Assembly (NCBI GenBank): GCA_016648135.1 | Contig: JADDOH010005117.1 | Location: 1 to 64,000, forward strand | DNA length: 64,000 nucleotides | Direction: 5' to 3' | Source of the DNA: Agrypnia vestita | Lineage: Eukaryota > Arthropoda > Insecta > Trichoptera > Phryganeidae | Shown: positions 12,231 to 24,200 of the stretch, piece after piece | Layout: the number at the start of each line of letters is the position of its first letter | Numbering within the stretch: the first letter of the stretch is position 1 | Program-made: the position numbers and the translations under genes | The notes under the pieces: model-generated | Database searches by the model: none | Told to the model about the DNA's origin: nothing | The model's input: the letters and a program-made list of their open reading frames with translations, nothing else

Positions 12231-12779
12231 ATAATTAGACGTATTTCTGCAAACACAATGAAACAATACAACATTTTTAGATTTCTTTTTCTGTGTTCAT
12301 AAAGATTCAAAAATGCTCCATGTATTCCTTAAATATGTGTTGTATCAAAATATAAGTTAAAAGTTTTGATTAAATAGAGAAATTAATTAGCAAAATAGAA
12401 AATTGTGGGATGATATTTTATAAAAGCATCATGGGTTTAGTATAGATAATATATCTAAATAATTGAACGACACTACTTTTCAATATTTTTAAAATATTCA
12501 AAAATTGTAAGTAAAAAACAATGTATTCTTATAGAATTCTGGGTTTCAATAATAATATGTTTTTAAGATTATTTTTAATGCTGTCTAAAGTATCAAAATC
12601 CAAATCAGGACTTCTTTAAAATCCATAAAATTCGTCTATAATAGCGTTGTTCTGTACACCTTGTAACGATATTGGCCTATTCAAATAGACATTGCTGAAA
12701 AATTATACGAAAATATCTATCTGCTAAAGTTTATAATAAAGAGAAGCTTCACAAACCGTTAAATACTCTATAATTAAAT
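12231..12779. other. AT-rich non-coding sequence
   Basis: Nothing recognised. Confidence 0.35.
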
Positions 12780-13110
12780 ATTTGCCGGATAGGTAGATGC
12801 GGACGAGCTTTATTATCTCTGCACGCGGGCGTGTAAAGCAGGCTTTATGATTTTTGTTTAACGAGATTGTCCAATCACAGACGCGGGCCGTGAGCACCGA
12901 ATCTAGCCTATCACGAACGTGGATTTTCGGAACGAATTCGACGAATCAGCGGCTTTAGAGTTAGACTTTGACTTTTACACGCGAGTTGGAATCAAAGATG
13001 GCGCGAGATAGGGACGATTGTTAGGCGTTACAAATTAGAAAGCGGCACTTGAGTTTTCAGCTTGAAGGTCGGCGGAGGCTTTGTCGAGGAGAGTCAGGAA
13101 GGAAGATAAT
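12780..13110 (+). promoter_or_regulatory. CpG-rich CCAAT-containing block, candidate promoter
   Basis: Contains GTCCAATCAC and GACGAATCAGC (CCAAT-box-like and inverted), GC-rich runs, and AAGATGGCGCG, which resembles YY1/Pleiohomeotic sites. It lies just upstream of the long non-coding block that ends in A18 at 18568. That it drives transcription of that block is a guess. Confidence 0.3.
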
Positions 13111-14178
13111 TTGGCTGGATCGAGGAAAAAGCCAGAGGTTGATAATAATTCAAAGAGAATTGGAACAGTGAACAGCTAAGCATTTTCAATATTATTTATT
13201 TCTATTGCCTTTTTCGTGTATTCAATTTAGAACTTTCTGGATCGTAACAATTATTAAAACATGTTGTGGGTTGTTTTGTTACGTATTTTGGGCCTAGTGA
13301 TAATTATTACTATACGCGCTTCGGATTTAATGTACTAGAAATCGTAATGTGGCGACTGTGAATTATTGCATAACGCTTATGAAATATATAATTCTGTCGC
13401 TGTTCATATGTAAAATCATTTTAATTCGATATTCATATATTACCAAAGATATAAAGGCTTTAAAATGGAATACTTTACTGACGAATGGTGTTTCGTGTTT
13501 GTTTGTGGGTTTTAAAATTCAGTATAATTATGCATATTCAATGTCGCGAGGTTCGGAATGTGCGAGAGGTTCTTCAGGGCGGATGTATTATTATGCTAAA
13601 GAATGCTTTGTTATCTATACTGGCGATTGAATACACGGATTTCTATATGATTTGTATTGTTTGGAAATAATTGGGATCGGAGTATTTATGGGGTTTTGAT
13701 ATCACGATTGTAGGCGTGATATAGGTTCAAATCGTGCGAGGAATTTCCTACAAACAATATATTTTAAAAATGCATCTGGATTTTATATTTATTTTATTAA
13801 AACATGAATGTGTGGTTTATTTGAACTCGTTACATGTTTGTATTGCGTATCATTAGGCAATCGTTGGAAACACGATTTGTTCCTATCAAGTTCTTATAAA
13901 GACGTGTTTCGAATTGTATATATTCCTTAATTGCGATGGTTATTCATATGACATTGTTTTTATTCATTCAATATTAGATATTTGAAATGTTTTCTACAAC
14001 ATTTTCCATTATTGTGGGCAGTTCGCGGTCTGCTCAGGGGTAGTTAACCTTCGGTCTTCCGTGATCACGTTATTTACTAATATGACAGATTGTTTTGTTT
14101 TGTTCGTTTAATATAAGTAATATCGTATTTTTATGAGTTACCGTAATTATTTATCTATATGATTTTATTATTGAGAGT

Positions 14179-14513
14179 GATGCAACGAATACTATCTTCA
14201 CGAATACGAATATCAGGCTTACTATTCGGTGAATACGAGTGCGAATGTTTCCACCAAGGTGGGGGAACTCGAACATACTTGTAAATATAATAACCTTGAT
14301 GCAACGAATACTACTTCCACGAATACGAATATCAGGCCTACTATTCGGTGAATACGAATGCGAATATTTCCACCAAGGTGGGGGAACTTGAACATACTTG
14401 TAAATATAATAACCTTGATGCAACGAATACTACCTTCATGAATACGAATATCAGGCCTACTATTCGGTGAATACGAATGCGAATATTTCCACCAAGGTGG
14501 GGGAGAACGCAAG
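14179..14513. repeat. 119-bp tandem array, 2.8 copies
   Basis: GATGCAACGAATACT starts units at 14179, 14298 and 14417, an exact spacing of 119 bp. Each unit holds ATTCGGTGAATACGA and the hairpin CCACCAAGGTGGGGG. The period is not a multiple of three, so the minus-strand frames across it are fortuitous. Confidence 0.95.
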
Positions 14514-15350
14514 CATATTTGTAATTATATCGTTTGTGTCTGCATGTGATAGTGATATCACTATACGGCGTAGATGAACTAGTTTTAAAGGGGTTTATGT
14601 CCTGTATGTGCTTGGCGTAGTGGGAATAGTCTTCTCGTTTCTAGGATTCTATACAGGTTTACAGGTGCTGATATTGAAATATATATACAAGGAAAACACT
14701 ATTTTGGGAACCATTAACTGGATGGAAGATATTGAAGCACACATACACACAAGGAGGACGTTATGTTAAATACATGACTGGAAAGTTGTTATTGGAAAAC
14801 ACAGGCGTCCAGTCGGCGGGACGCAAGCATATTTGTAATTATATTGGTCATGTCTGCATGTGATATCATTGTACGGCGTAGATGAACTAGTTTTAAGGGG
14901 TTTATGTCCTGTATGTGCTCGGCGTAGAGGGATTAGTTTTCTTGTTTCTAGGATCTAATACAGTTTTACAGGTGCTGATATTGAAATATATATATATATA
15001 CAAGGAAAACACTATTTTGGGAATCACTAACTGGATGACAGATACTGCAGCACACATACACACAAGGAGGACGTTATGTTAAATACATGACTGGAAAGTT
15101 GTTATTGGAATACACAGGCGCCACTAGAAGATATGGACAGTTTGCAGAGAACTTCAACTTCTGTCAGTTAAGGACCTTTTACTATTACTATTCTTTCGCC
15201 TTTTTGCATAACCGTGGATGAACTAGATTGAAGGGGTTTATGTTCTGTATGTGCTCGGCGTAGAGGGAATAGTTTTCTTGTTTCTAGGATCTAATACAGT
15301 TTTACAGGCGCTGATATTAAAATATATATACAAGGGAAATGAAGGGCTAC
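14508..15350. repeat. 314-bp tandem array, about 2.4 copies
   Basis: CGCAAGCATATTTGTAATTA occurs at 14508 and 14822. The second unit carries small deletions and a longer AT microsatellite. A partial third copy of the GATGAACTAG...CAGGTGCTGATATT section lies at about 15220-15335. Confidence 0.9.
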
Positions 15351-15856
15351 ACAGGCGCTGGTAATTGCTCAATTTTGGAGAGTTATATTACTTCGGATCA
15401 GGATGCCATCTCAGAAGCAGACCAACTACAGAACTAAGATAAGAACCTTTGATATTATTTATTCCTGATGTTTTCTTATGTGTATCAAATGGAATGTTCG
15501 TGCTATATAATTTGTCATTGTCTCATGGTCACTATTCATTTCATTACGTGGGTTCAGAGTTCGACGGTAACGGACGCGGAAACAAATTAGTACTGATGTC
15601 GGGACGTAACGTCGGGATTATATCTTAATTATCTTTAGGATAGAAGCGAGGTCATCATACGTGCATTCTGCATTTCAAACGTTTTACTAACATATATAAA
15701 TACATATTATTGCGTTTTACAAATTGAATATGATCGCGGGAAATAGGCATTCCGTCCGGTTATGCAATGTTAACTTCCAACGTAGCATAATGAGATCTTA
15801 TTACCGGTGCTAGACTCTCGAGGTTAGTCACGTGATTGTTGTATAAATGGAATAGT

Positions 15857-17045
15857 GAAGGGGATTGAAGAATGAGATACACTCGCGATACAGGTAGTTG
15901 TATGTAACTGGGATCAAATGACGGGGTGCGTGTTCTCGGTCCAGGGGATGAACGGGACTGCGGAGACACTCTGGGTGGGTCTAAGTAGAATTGCGCAAAG
16001 CCTCCACACAGTTAAAATGTGTTCAGTCAAGCAAAGGTGAAGCATTTCGAATCGGACCAGAGCGTCGTGCCTCAAACACAGCCGGAGGGAAGTAGCCCCT
16101 ACGTTCTTTCACTCCCTTGGCCCGACGAGCTCGAATTCCGGATATGAATGTTCATGAATGTCGACTAAAAGACTCAGGTAGCCGTACCTCAATCAAAACC
16201 TTCGTTCGGGACCTCATCAACGTACGAGACAGGGCGTTCCGCATGGACGAGCAACTATGAGAAGCAAATGAAGGGGATTGAAGAAAGGGATACACTCGCG
16301 ATACAGATAGTTGTATGTAACTGGGATCAAATGACGGGGTGCGTGTTCTCGGTCCAGGGGATGAACGGGACTGCGGAGACACTCTGGGTGGGTCTAAGTA
16401 GAATTGCGCAAAGCCTCCACACAGTTAAAATGTGTTCAGTCAAGCAAAGGTGAAGCATTTCGAATCGGACCAGAGCGTCGTGCCTCAAACACAGCCGGAG
16501 GGAAGAAGCCCCTACGTTCTTTCACTCCCTTGGCCCGACGAGCTCGAATTCCGGATATGAATGTTCATGAATGTCAGCTAAAAGACTCAGGTAGCCGTAC
16601 CTCAATCGAAACCTTCGTTCGGGACCTCATCAACGTACGAGACAGGGCGTTCCGCATGGACGAGCAACTATGAGAAGCAAATGAAGGGGATTGAAGAAAG
16701 AGATACACTCGCGATACAGATAGTTGTATGTAACTGGGATCAAATGACGGGGTGCGTGTTCTTGATCCAGGGGATGAACGGGACTGCGGGGACACTCTGG
16801 GTGGGTCTAAGTAGAATTGCGCAAAGCCTCCACACAGTTAAAATGTGTTCAGTCAAGCAAAGGTGAAGCATTTCGAATCGGACCAGAGCGTCGTGCCTCA
16901 AACACAGCCGGAGGGAAGAAGCCCCTACGTTCTTTCACTCCCCTTGGCTCGACGAGCTCGGGCTCTGGTTATGAATGTATGTGAATGTAATAACTCCGTA
17001 CTCAAGGACGAGATAGGACGTTCCTCATGAACGAGAAATTATAAG
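15857..17045. repeat. 413-bp GC-richer tandem array, about 2.9 copies
   Basis: GAAGGGGATTGAAGAA starts at 15857, 16270 and 16683, an exact 413-bp period. Copies differ by only scattered substitutions until the third diverges after about 16940. Open frames recur in every copy on both strands, but 413 is not divisible by three and the frames show no domain, so this is satellite-like DNA rather than a gene family. Confidence 0.95.
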
Positions 17046-17050
17046 ATGCA

Positions 17051-17165
17051 GGTAGCAGTTCGACAGTCAATACTTATGCTCGGGGCCGCTTTAATGAACG
17101 AGATCTGTTAGCAGTTTAACAATCAATTTTTATGATCGGGACCGCATTCAGGCGCGCGATGGCAT
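17051..17165. repeat. 57-bp degenerate duplication
   Basis: TAGCAGTTCGACAGTCAAT at about 17051 recurs as TAGCAGTTTAACAATCAAT at about 17108, each followed by TATG(A/C)TCGGG(A/G)CCGC. Confidence 0.6.
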
Positions 17166-17724
17166 TACTAACACCATCATTCTCATCAGTCACCACCTTT
17201 TCTAACTTGCTGTATACAGAGACCTTCGGGGTTCTCTCTTCCCGGCCAGCGAGAAACATATCAGGAACTACACAATCAACTGTAATAATCATGCTGTTTT
17301 ACCATCATTTAATATCTCTAGTCAATAAGACTACACCGTGGGATCAATCACATCAACTATATTTGGCGATGCTAACATGGCTCTGACTGACGCGCTCAAG
17401 GGAGAGTCTTTTCCAGTCACCCAGTTAGTTCATTCAGCCCTTTAATCAGCAGTAAACATCATAATAATCCGGCTCATGTAGCCGCAACGTGGGATCCTCA
17501 TCATTATACACCAGTCAATTTGACTGCCCCGCGGGATAATATACAAACCTTAATATCAGACGCGGGATTTCTTCCTGATATGTTTGTCGCCGGGAAGCGA
17601 GGACTTCGGGGGATTCCAGCAGGAGCAATAGAGTCTCGGCTTGATCTTGGTCTGCAGCTTAGTGTGGGAGGTTATGTCTAAACAGGAGTTAACCACCGGA
17701 TGCGGCGATGCTCTGGGGCCGCAT

Positions 17725-17752
17725 CCCCCTCCCCCCTACAGGGGGGGGGGGG
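17725..17752. repeat. C-tract/G-tract hairpin
   Basis: CCCCCTCCCCCC (17725-17736), a TACA loop and G12 (17741-17752) form an almost perfect GC hairpin. The G12 could alternatively contribute to a quadruplex. Confidence 0.85.
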
Positions 17753-18568
17753 CATCTAGAATCCACGTTTGAACAGAAGTGGTTAGACACTTCTTAAATT
17801 TCACTTACAAATCTGTATCTTCCATTCCCTTAGAATCTCGGGCTGCGATAATGTCAGACAAAGCTTGCCCTGAGCCTCTGTTGCGCCTAGTTGTTGTGAA
17901 TATAAATATGTTTGTCTTCCTCTACTATGTACTATGAACAGATTGAGCAGATCGGACAACGTGGGATGCGCTATTGGTAGGTTTCTTACTTGTGTTTTGA
18001 ATATAACGTATGCTATTATATCTTGTAAATCTGTCATAAATGGGTGCCGCATGTGGTTGTGCTGACACTGTTCTAAGCTGCTATTATGAGATGTTGATAA
18101 TCAATGCGGGCGGAATCTTTAGCGTATGCCGTTAACTTGGCAACGATTGTATTGTTTTATATTACAGTATTTTAACCCCGATGGTATTATAGTTATGGCG
18201 GTTCAATGTATGGAAGTTTTGCTACTAGCGTTTATTCCTCGGCTACGCCGCATATAATTGGCTTTTAGGCCGACTCCGGACGTGGACGATATCGGCTATC
18301 TCTCATATAGGCGAAACTGTAGAATTCTAGAGCGGTTTCTAGAAGGACGAGTACGGATTAGTTACGTGCGTTTGTTATTTCCATAGTTAGGTAAGAATTC
18401 GATCTATATTAGTCTAGTCGCGTTAATAAGAATACGAATCTCACCACATATCAAAAGAATTTTGGATAGCTACGGACACAACGGAGGGGGAATTTTCCTA
18501 ACCACTAGATAGATCACGACTGGCCAATTTTGAAAATATAAATTCTTAACAAAAAAAAAAAAAAAAAA

Positions 18569-19666
18569 TATTAGCTTTCATGTAAATATACTTCCGAAGT
18601 TCTAAGTTCAACTTAAGTTTTCATCTAGTAGCTTAAAGCATAAAGTGTGTGCTTAAAAGTCCCAAAAGCTGTAATAAAGCTCAATTCGGTAGCTTAAAGT
18701 CTCAAGCTTTGGGCTTTTCGTAAAACTTACATTATTAAACTTTATAGTTAGGTATTTAGCTTAGGTGAACAGGTAGGTACGTTACAAGCCGATACGCCGA
18801 ACGTGAATTATTAAACACGCGCATAATTATAATACACAAGCATTTCTATCATTTACATGGCAGTAACCATTTGAAGACAACATAAGTACGGAAAAAATAC
18901 AGCAAAATTACGGTCATAAAATCTCTTACATGCTTATAATGCAGCTGGTTCATCTTAGCTTACAAATTCTCCAAATCGTCGCTGTAAATATGATTAATCC
19001 TATGTGACGTTTTAGTACATTCTGAGATAAACGAATAAAACTGTTTTAAAAAATAATTGCATAGACTAGATTTATAAAAAATATTTTAAATAATACTAGG
19101 CAGACTTTCCAGATGAACAGCAATGTTTTTTTAGTGAATCTCCATTATTTATATGAAAAATTACAAATTGATTCGTTCATCTCGGCATGTACTAAACGGT
19201 AGTTATACAGAATTTATTATATGTACAGCGATGAAATGCTACAGTGGGTACGAAAAGTATGCTTGCAACGAACCATGATTTATTTTTTAAGATAAATACA
19301 TTTTTTTACAATAAAGATAGTGACAGTTTTTACAGTGGTATTTCTCTTTTACATGGATAATAAAACTCGTGAGTAGGAGAGGAGTATCATTGTATTTCAA
19401 ATATACTTAATAGTAAGTAGTAGGTACATAGTACATAGCATGTAGGTACCTACATATATATGAGAAGAAAAAAACTAATATGCGATAATCATAATGCAAT
19501 TACGCAAGACAACGGTAAAAATAAATTAATAATAATTAAAAAATTTAAAAATGAATATAGTAAAGATAAAAGTAATGGAAAATTTTAAGCAAAGATAATA
19601 ACAGTATGCAGTATAAATAATATTAAATTTAAAACTATCTATTAAAAGAAATATTCTACAGAATTA
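18569..19666. other. AT-rich non-coding sequence
   Basis: Contains irregular AGCTTAAAG iterations (18625-18715) and a GTAGGTACCTACATATATA microsatellite-like stretch (19425-19460). No gene is seen. Confidence 0.4.
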
Positions 19667-20145
19667 TATACAGGGTTATTTGGAAAACATTAATAACCTC
19701 GGACGACTATATTCCTGCCTTGATTATGAGTCGAAAATCATCAATAGTTATGAAGTTTTGCATTTTTTTTTCAATATTTCTGACTTATTTTTTAGAAAAC
19801 GTTGAATTATCATTACAGTAACTTAGATCGATTACGAAAAATTCGAAAAATTGCGACGATAAAAACCGTGCAGAAATTCCTTTTGGAATGTTTTCCATTA
19901 TTTTAACTAACATAATAAAGAATTTGGTCTGTATTATTTTATTTGACTTGTATTAAAGGGAATGAATTTTTCGTATTCGATATAAGTCACTGTAATGTTA
20001 GTCCATCGTTTTACAAAAGAAAAAGGTCCGAAATATTGAAAAAAAAATGCAAACTTTGATGTCGATGGTTGCTTGAATATTTTCGACTCATAATCAAGGC
20101 AGGAATCTATCTGTAAATTATTGTGGACTAGCTACATCCTGTTTA
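19667..20145. mobile_element. Foldback MITE-like element with CAGGGTTATTTGG end
   Basis: The left part (ACATTAATAACCTCGG, TATTCCTGCCTTGATTATGA) is inverted on the right (TCATAATCAAGGCAGGAAT), with further internal symmetry around GTTTTACAAAA. The ends are TACAGGGTTATTT and a degraded CATCCTGTTTA. Three further partial copies in this window (near 9.1, 25.5 and 41.7 kb) show that it is a dispersed family. No transposase is encoded. Confidence 0.65.
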
Positions 20146-20279
20146 CATATACATTAACGGTTATGTATTATTTTATTTTGTTTAAAAAATAATTATCCCT
20201 AGTCTATTTACTAGCAAGCTAGTATTAATAATGAGACAAGACAAACATTATTGCTAGGTATATTCCTAGATTAATATTT

Positions 20280-20345
20280 CCACCATCCACCATGTGGCTA
20301 GCGCGCCGGCTGCGGCTGTCCGGCTCCTGGTTCGCGTGCAGCTAG
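20280..20345. other. Short GC-rich island
   Basis: About 60 bp of very GC-rich sequence (GCGCGCCGGCTGCGGCTGTC) in AT-rich DNA. A 17-codon frame starting ATGTGGCTAGCG is too short to call. Confidence 0.3.
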
Positions 20346-20518
20346 GACATATGGTCCGAGGAATCTACTGACAGAATCTTAAGCACTACAAACAGCCCCA
20401 AAACATGCGTATTTTTACTACTCTGATAATCATCACCCCCTCTACAGTTGTGAATGGCAGAGTGAGGGCATACTTTGTATCATGTCCTGACGATTCACTC
20501 AAAATAAAACTGATGATA

Positions 20519-20838
20519 TCTCGTAGCGTCTGCTTGTCTACTCGTCTTGTCTGCTTATCTGACGCAAAAACTTTGGATCGATTTTTAACCCTTTTCCCGT
20601 GATCCAGTCGAGCTGAAACTTTGCAAGCAGACTCGTGGCGACGGTCAAAGAGATCTATCAAATTTTCGATAATTTTTTTAAATAATTATAGTATAATTTT
20701 GGATTTTTAAAATTTTTAATGTTTTTTTTAATACAAATCAATAAGTTGTGTGGAGATTCCGACGCATATGGTAGACACGAAACCCGAAAATGAGCAAGGG
20801 AGTATTGTAAAAACTTGGTTTTTATGGGTTACTTTTTT
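20519..20838 (+). repeat. ACTCCCTTT repeat family, copy 1
   Basis: Contains the family core: CGTAGCGTCTGCTTGTCT, AACTTTGGATCGATTTTTAA, GCAAGCAGACTCGTGGCGAC, ATTATAGTATAATTTTGGAT and a terminal AAGGGAGTATTGTAAAAACT. The CGTCTGCTTG and CAAGCAGACTCG segments are themselves inverted. No transposase. Confidence 0.7.
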
Positions 20839-21370
20839 ACTCCCTTTATATTAACTCGTGGCGTCTGATGGATCGATTGCTTGTCTGACGAAAAAACTTT
20901 GGATCTATTTTTAACCCTTTTCCCGCTGTCGAATCGAGCTGAAACTTTGCAAGCAGACTCGTGGCGACGATCAAAAAGATCTTTCAATTTTTCGTTAAAA
21001 AAATAATAATTATAATATAATTTTGGATTTTTAGAAATTTTAATGGTTTTTTCAAATTGAAATCATTACAAAAGTTTCATTACTACCAACGGCGGCCTGA
21101 TAACGTCACGGAATATTTAATATTTGAATTACTCCGTCGGTAGGTATAATAGGTACTACGAATTTCGAAAATTTATGACAATTGGTTCACAGATGACAGC
21201 ACACTTCGGTTTTTTGGGAAGCAATCAAGTAATAAAGATATATTTTTAGAGATTTTTGACATAGATATTTGTCTAGACGTGTTTCATTTTCAGTCAATCA
21301 ATTATTTAATTACATGATGGTAAACTTAATTTACAAAGAAAAGGAGTAAAATAAAAACTTGGTTTTTTAT
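20839..21370 (+). repeat. ACTCCCTTT repeat family, copy 2 (long form)
   Basis: Abuts copy 1. It carries the same core plus an extra internal segment (ATTACTCCGTCGGTA, AATTTCGAAAATTT, CAATTGGTTCACAGATGAC) shared, in inverse orientation, with 23486-24200. Ends AAAGGAGTAAAATAAAAACT. Confidence 0.7.
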
Positions 21371-21922
21371 TTAGTTTTTTTAAAGTAAATTTTAAATGAC
21401 CTAGTTAATATATCTCCATTGAAATACTAATTAGATAGATATGTGATTTTTTTGTATAGTTTTATGTTTTAATTCTGCGATGTAAGTATATCCATTGAAC
21501 TCCTAACGCGGAGTCCATCATCAGCTCTGGGGACGATTACCAAGGTGTGATTCTTGGCACCTTCAGAAGGCTTTGGATCGCCCCAGTTAAATACGGGATA
21601 AATGAAAAAAAGAAGACTATAATTTTTTATGAAGAAATCAAAATTAACTAAAAAATTTTTCTAACCTAATTTATCTTGCCCTGAAGTAAATTCATTTATA
21701 ATGTGCCATCCTGCTACGTCTACCAGGCCTATAACATTCTTTCATAATTTCATTCGGCCAGCCTGGGAAAACAAATTATATATTGAATCACTAATAAATT
21801 ATAACAGAAACCAGGTTATGAATGTGTATATCTGTCAAATATATTTCCAGATGATTGATAGGAAGTTTTCTTCCTACAATTTAATTTGCATTGTAATCTT
21901 GATTTGAAAGGGGGGCTCTTTT
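21371..21922. other. AT-rich non-coding spacer
   Basis: A 68-codon frame (21701-21907) has no recognisable domain. Nothing else is recognised. Confidence 0.3.
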
Positions 21923-22250
21923 TACTCCCTTTATTTTAACTCGTAGCGTCTGCTTGTCGGCTTGTCTGCCGAAAAAACTTTGGATCGATTTTTGACCCTT
22001 TTACCTTCGATCCAATCGAGTTGAAACATTGCAAGCAGACTCGTGGCGACGATAAAAATGATATAATAAATTTTCGTTTAAAAAAATGTAATAATTATAG
22101 TATAATTTTGGATTTTTCGACATTTTTTATTACTCCCTTTCGTATCGTCACCCGACTAGAGCCCGACGCGTGAAGTAGGCGCGAAACCAGTTTCAACTAG
22201 TAAATGAGAAATTAAAAGTATAATAAAAACATGTTTTTCATGGGTTAGTT
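21923..22250 (+). repeat. ACTCCCTTT repeat family, copy 3
   Basis: Same core as the copies above, followed by a GTCACCCGACTAGAGCCCGA section that is also present in the copy at 58.8 kb. The end GAAATTAAAAGTATAATAAA is slightly decayed. Confidence 0.7.
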
Positions 22251-22499
22251 TTTTAGCTATTAATGTTTTGAATTAAGATTTTTAAGGGCTTTGTATTTTT
22301 GCTTTTCTACGCTATGTAAAATAAAATCTGTTCTTCATTAATCTTCCTATCCTGGCATCGAGCAAAAGAAACGAAAATCAGCGATCTATCCACATAGTGA
22401 TAATATAGTCATTGTCCTGTGTGACATTGTTATTTTCGTTTGAAATGCTAACATTTTTTTAATTTCTTACGGTAAAACAGCGTGGCTGCTAGGGAATGC

Positions 22500-23027
22500 A
22501 ATCCCGATCCCGCGAGATCGGGATCCCGCGAGATCAAGAAGCATTTTACGAGATCAATCCCGAACCGAAAAAACAGACGAGATTATCGGGATTGATCAGC
22601 ATTTTTTATATTTTGTATGTTTAATTGTATATGTCTATAGAACTTTTAGTAAGTACTTAAAACTTATGTTCATGTCAAATTGAAATAATGAAAATAGCTT
22701 TGTATAATACGTATTTGCTGTATTTTATCAACCTAACATAGTAATAAACACTACTACTAGTTAGTAGTTTTTATTCTACTACATTGACTGATTGATGCTT
22801 GGAAAAACGCCTTCAAAAACTTTAATGCAATAATTAATAATGAACATTTTATTAAAAATGCTAATGTAAAAATGCAAAGCATTGTCGTCAATTGCTATTC
22901 AGTTCTATAAACAACAAAAAAACACAAAAGTATTCGGAATCCCGACCTGTAGGGATCCCATGGGATTGGAAATTCTAATCTCGAGGGATCCCGAAAGGGC
23001 AATCCCGACTCGGGATTGCATTCCCCA
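22500..23027. mobile_element. hAT-type MITE with 8-bp target-site duplication
   Basis: The termini TAGGGAATGCAATCCCGA and, in complement, TGGGGAATGCAATCCCGA form TIRs. The interior near both ends is rich in further GGGATCCC/ATCCCGA palindromes. The element is flanked by direct repeats GTGGCTGC at 22492-22499 and 23028-23035. An 8-bp duplication is the hallmark of the hAT superfamily. The 528 bp contain no transposase. Confidence 0.85.
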
Positions 23028-23485
23028 GTGGCTGCGTACGGGTATTTAATATCGCGGTGCGGTAAAGGTTAATGATTTCCATGGCTCCATGAATTTCCCG
23101 ATGGAGCTGAAGATGGAGCAGCGGACGTGTGATGGAGCCGCTCGGCAAGCCGGGCACGCGCCAGGGCGTGTGGGAAATATTAAGGCATTATGGAATTGAT
23201 AAACCTACGCCAATATGGCGGGAGACATGCAAAAATATGGAAGGCAAGCGCCATCGCACAAACTTTGACATTTCGCCCGTTGAAATATGAAATTGAACGC
23301 GCGAAATGTCAAAATCGAGAATCGGTGACAGCGGAAACCAGTCATTGCCCCAGCATTCATCATATTAAAGTACTCAGAAAGTATAGAGAATATTATAAGA
23401 GTACGAGTAAAACCGTGAAATTAATTTTATGGTAAACTTAATTTATTTTTAAGAAATAGCGAAAATACACAATAAAAAAAAAAAA

Positions 23486-24200
23486 AACCTATAAAAACCA
23501 AGTTTATACTTATTATACTCCCGAAAGGAAGGGATTACAAAGAAATTTGTAAAATATAACAACAATTAAAGACGAATTAAAACATATAACATAATACTAA
23601 ACTTACAAGAATTTAATATATTTCTAAAATGTCAGATGTTTTGAGCTTTGATAAGACACTTCATGCTTTGAAGATTAAATTCTAAAAACATCAATCAAGA
23701 TTTTGATAGATACAATTATCAGCAATATCGTACCTTATGAATTTCCAGCGTAGAATTCCAATTGTAGAATTCTTCAAATCTAAGCAGAAATCTAAAAGAA
23801 ATAAATTATTATTTGATTTTTTCTCAAAAAAACCCAATTTTGCCGTCATCTGTGAACCAATTGTTTTGTAAATTTTCGAAATTCGTAGTGATGTACCTAT
23901 TATACCGACGGAGTAATTCAAATTTTAAATACTCCGTGACGTCGTTAGGCCGTTGTTGATAGTAATCAAACTTTTGTAATGATTCCAATAAGAAAAAGCC
24001 ATTAAAATTTCTAAAAATCCAAAATTATACTATAATTATTATTATTTTTTAACGAAAATTTGATAGATCTTTTTGATCGTCGCCACGAGTCTGCTTGCAG
24101 AGTTTCAGCTCGATTGGATCACGGGAAGAGGGTTAAAAATCGATCCAAAGTTTTTTCGTCAAGAAAACAAGCAAGCAGACACCACGAGTAAAGAAAGGAA
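23486..24200 (-). repeat. ACTCCCTTT repeat family, inverted long copy
   Basis: Reverse-complement counterpart of the long copy 20839-21370, including the CAATTGGTTCACAGATGAC and GCAAGCAGACTCGTGGCGAC sections. With that copy it forms a large inverted repeat around a loop of about 2.1 kb containing the hAT MITE. Confidence 0.65.

Larger units (their letters stand above)
13111..18568 (+). other. Long non-coding block with tandem arrays and terminal A18
   Basis: No open frame above 100 codons. The block holds three adjacent tandem arrays, a 57-bp duplication and a C/G hairpin, and ends in an 18-base A tract (18551-18568) preceded by AAATATAAATTC. The A tract is compatible with retroposition of a polyadenylated RNA or with a retroelement 3' end, but no target-site duplication and no reverse transcriptase was found. 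GC content is visibly higher than in the flanks between 15.5 and 17.8 kb. Confidence 0.35.

Noticed and set aside
14151..14512. Minus-strand frames with repeated PPPWWKYSHSYSPNSRP peptides
   Set aside because: They are a by-product of the 119-bp tandem array; the array shifts frame at each unit.
15760..16866. Open frames of 60-90 codons recurring in each 413-bp repeat on both strands
   Set aside because: The period is not a multiple of three, the frames have no domain, and their likeness comes from recent duplication.
20292..20345. Short exon starting ATGTGGCTAGCG
   Set aside because: Only 17 codons, no donor before the stop and no partner exon.
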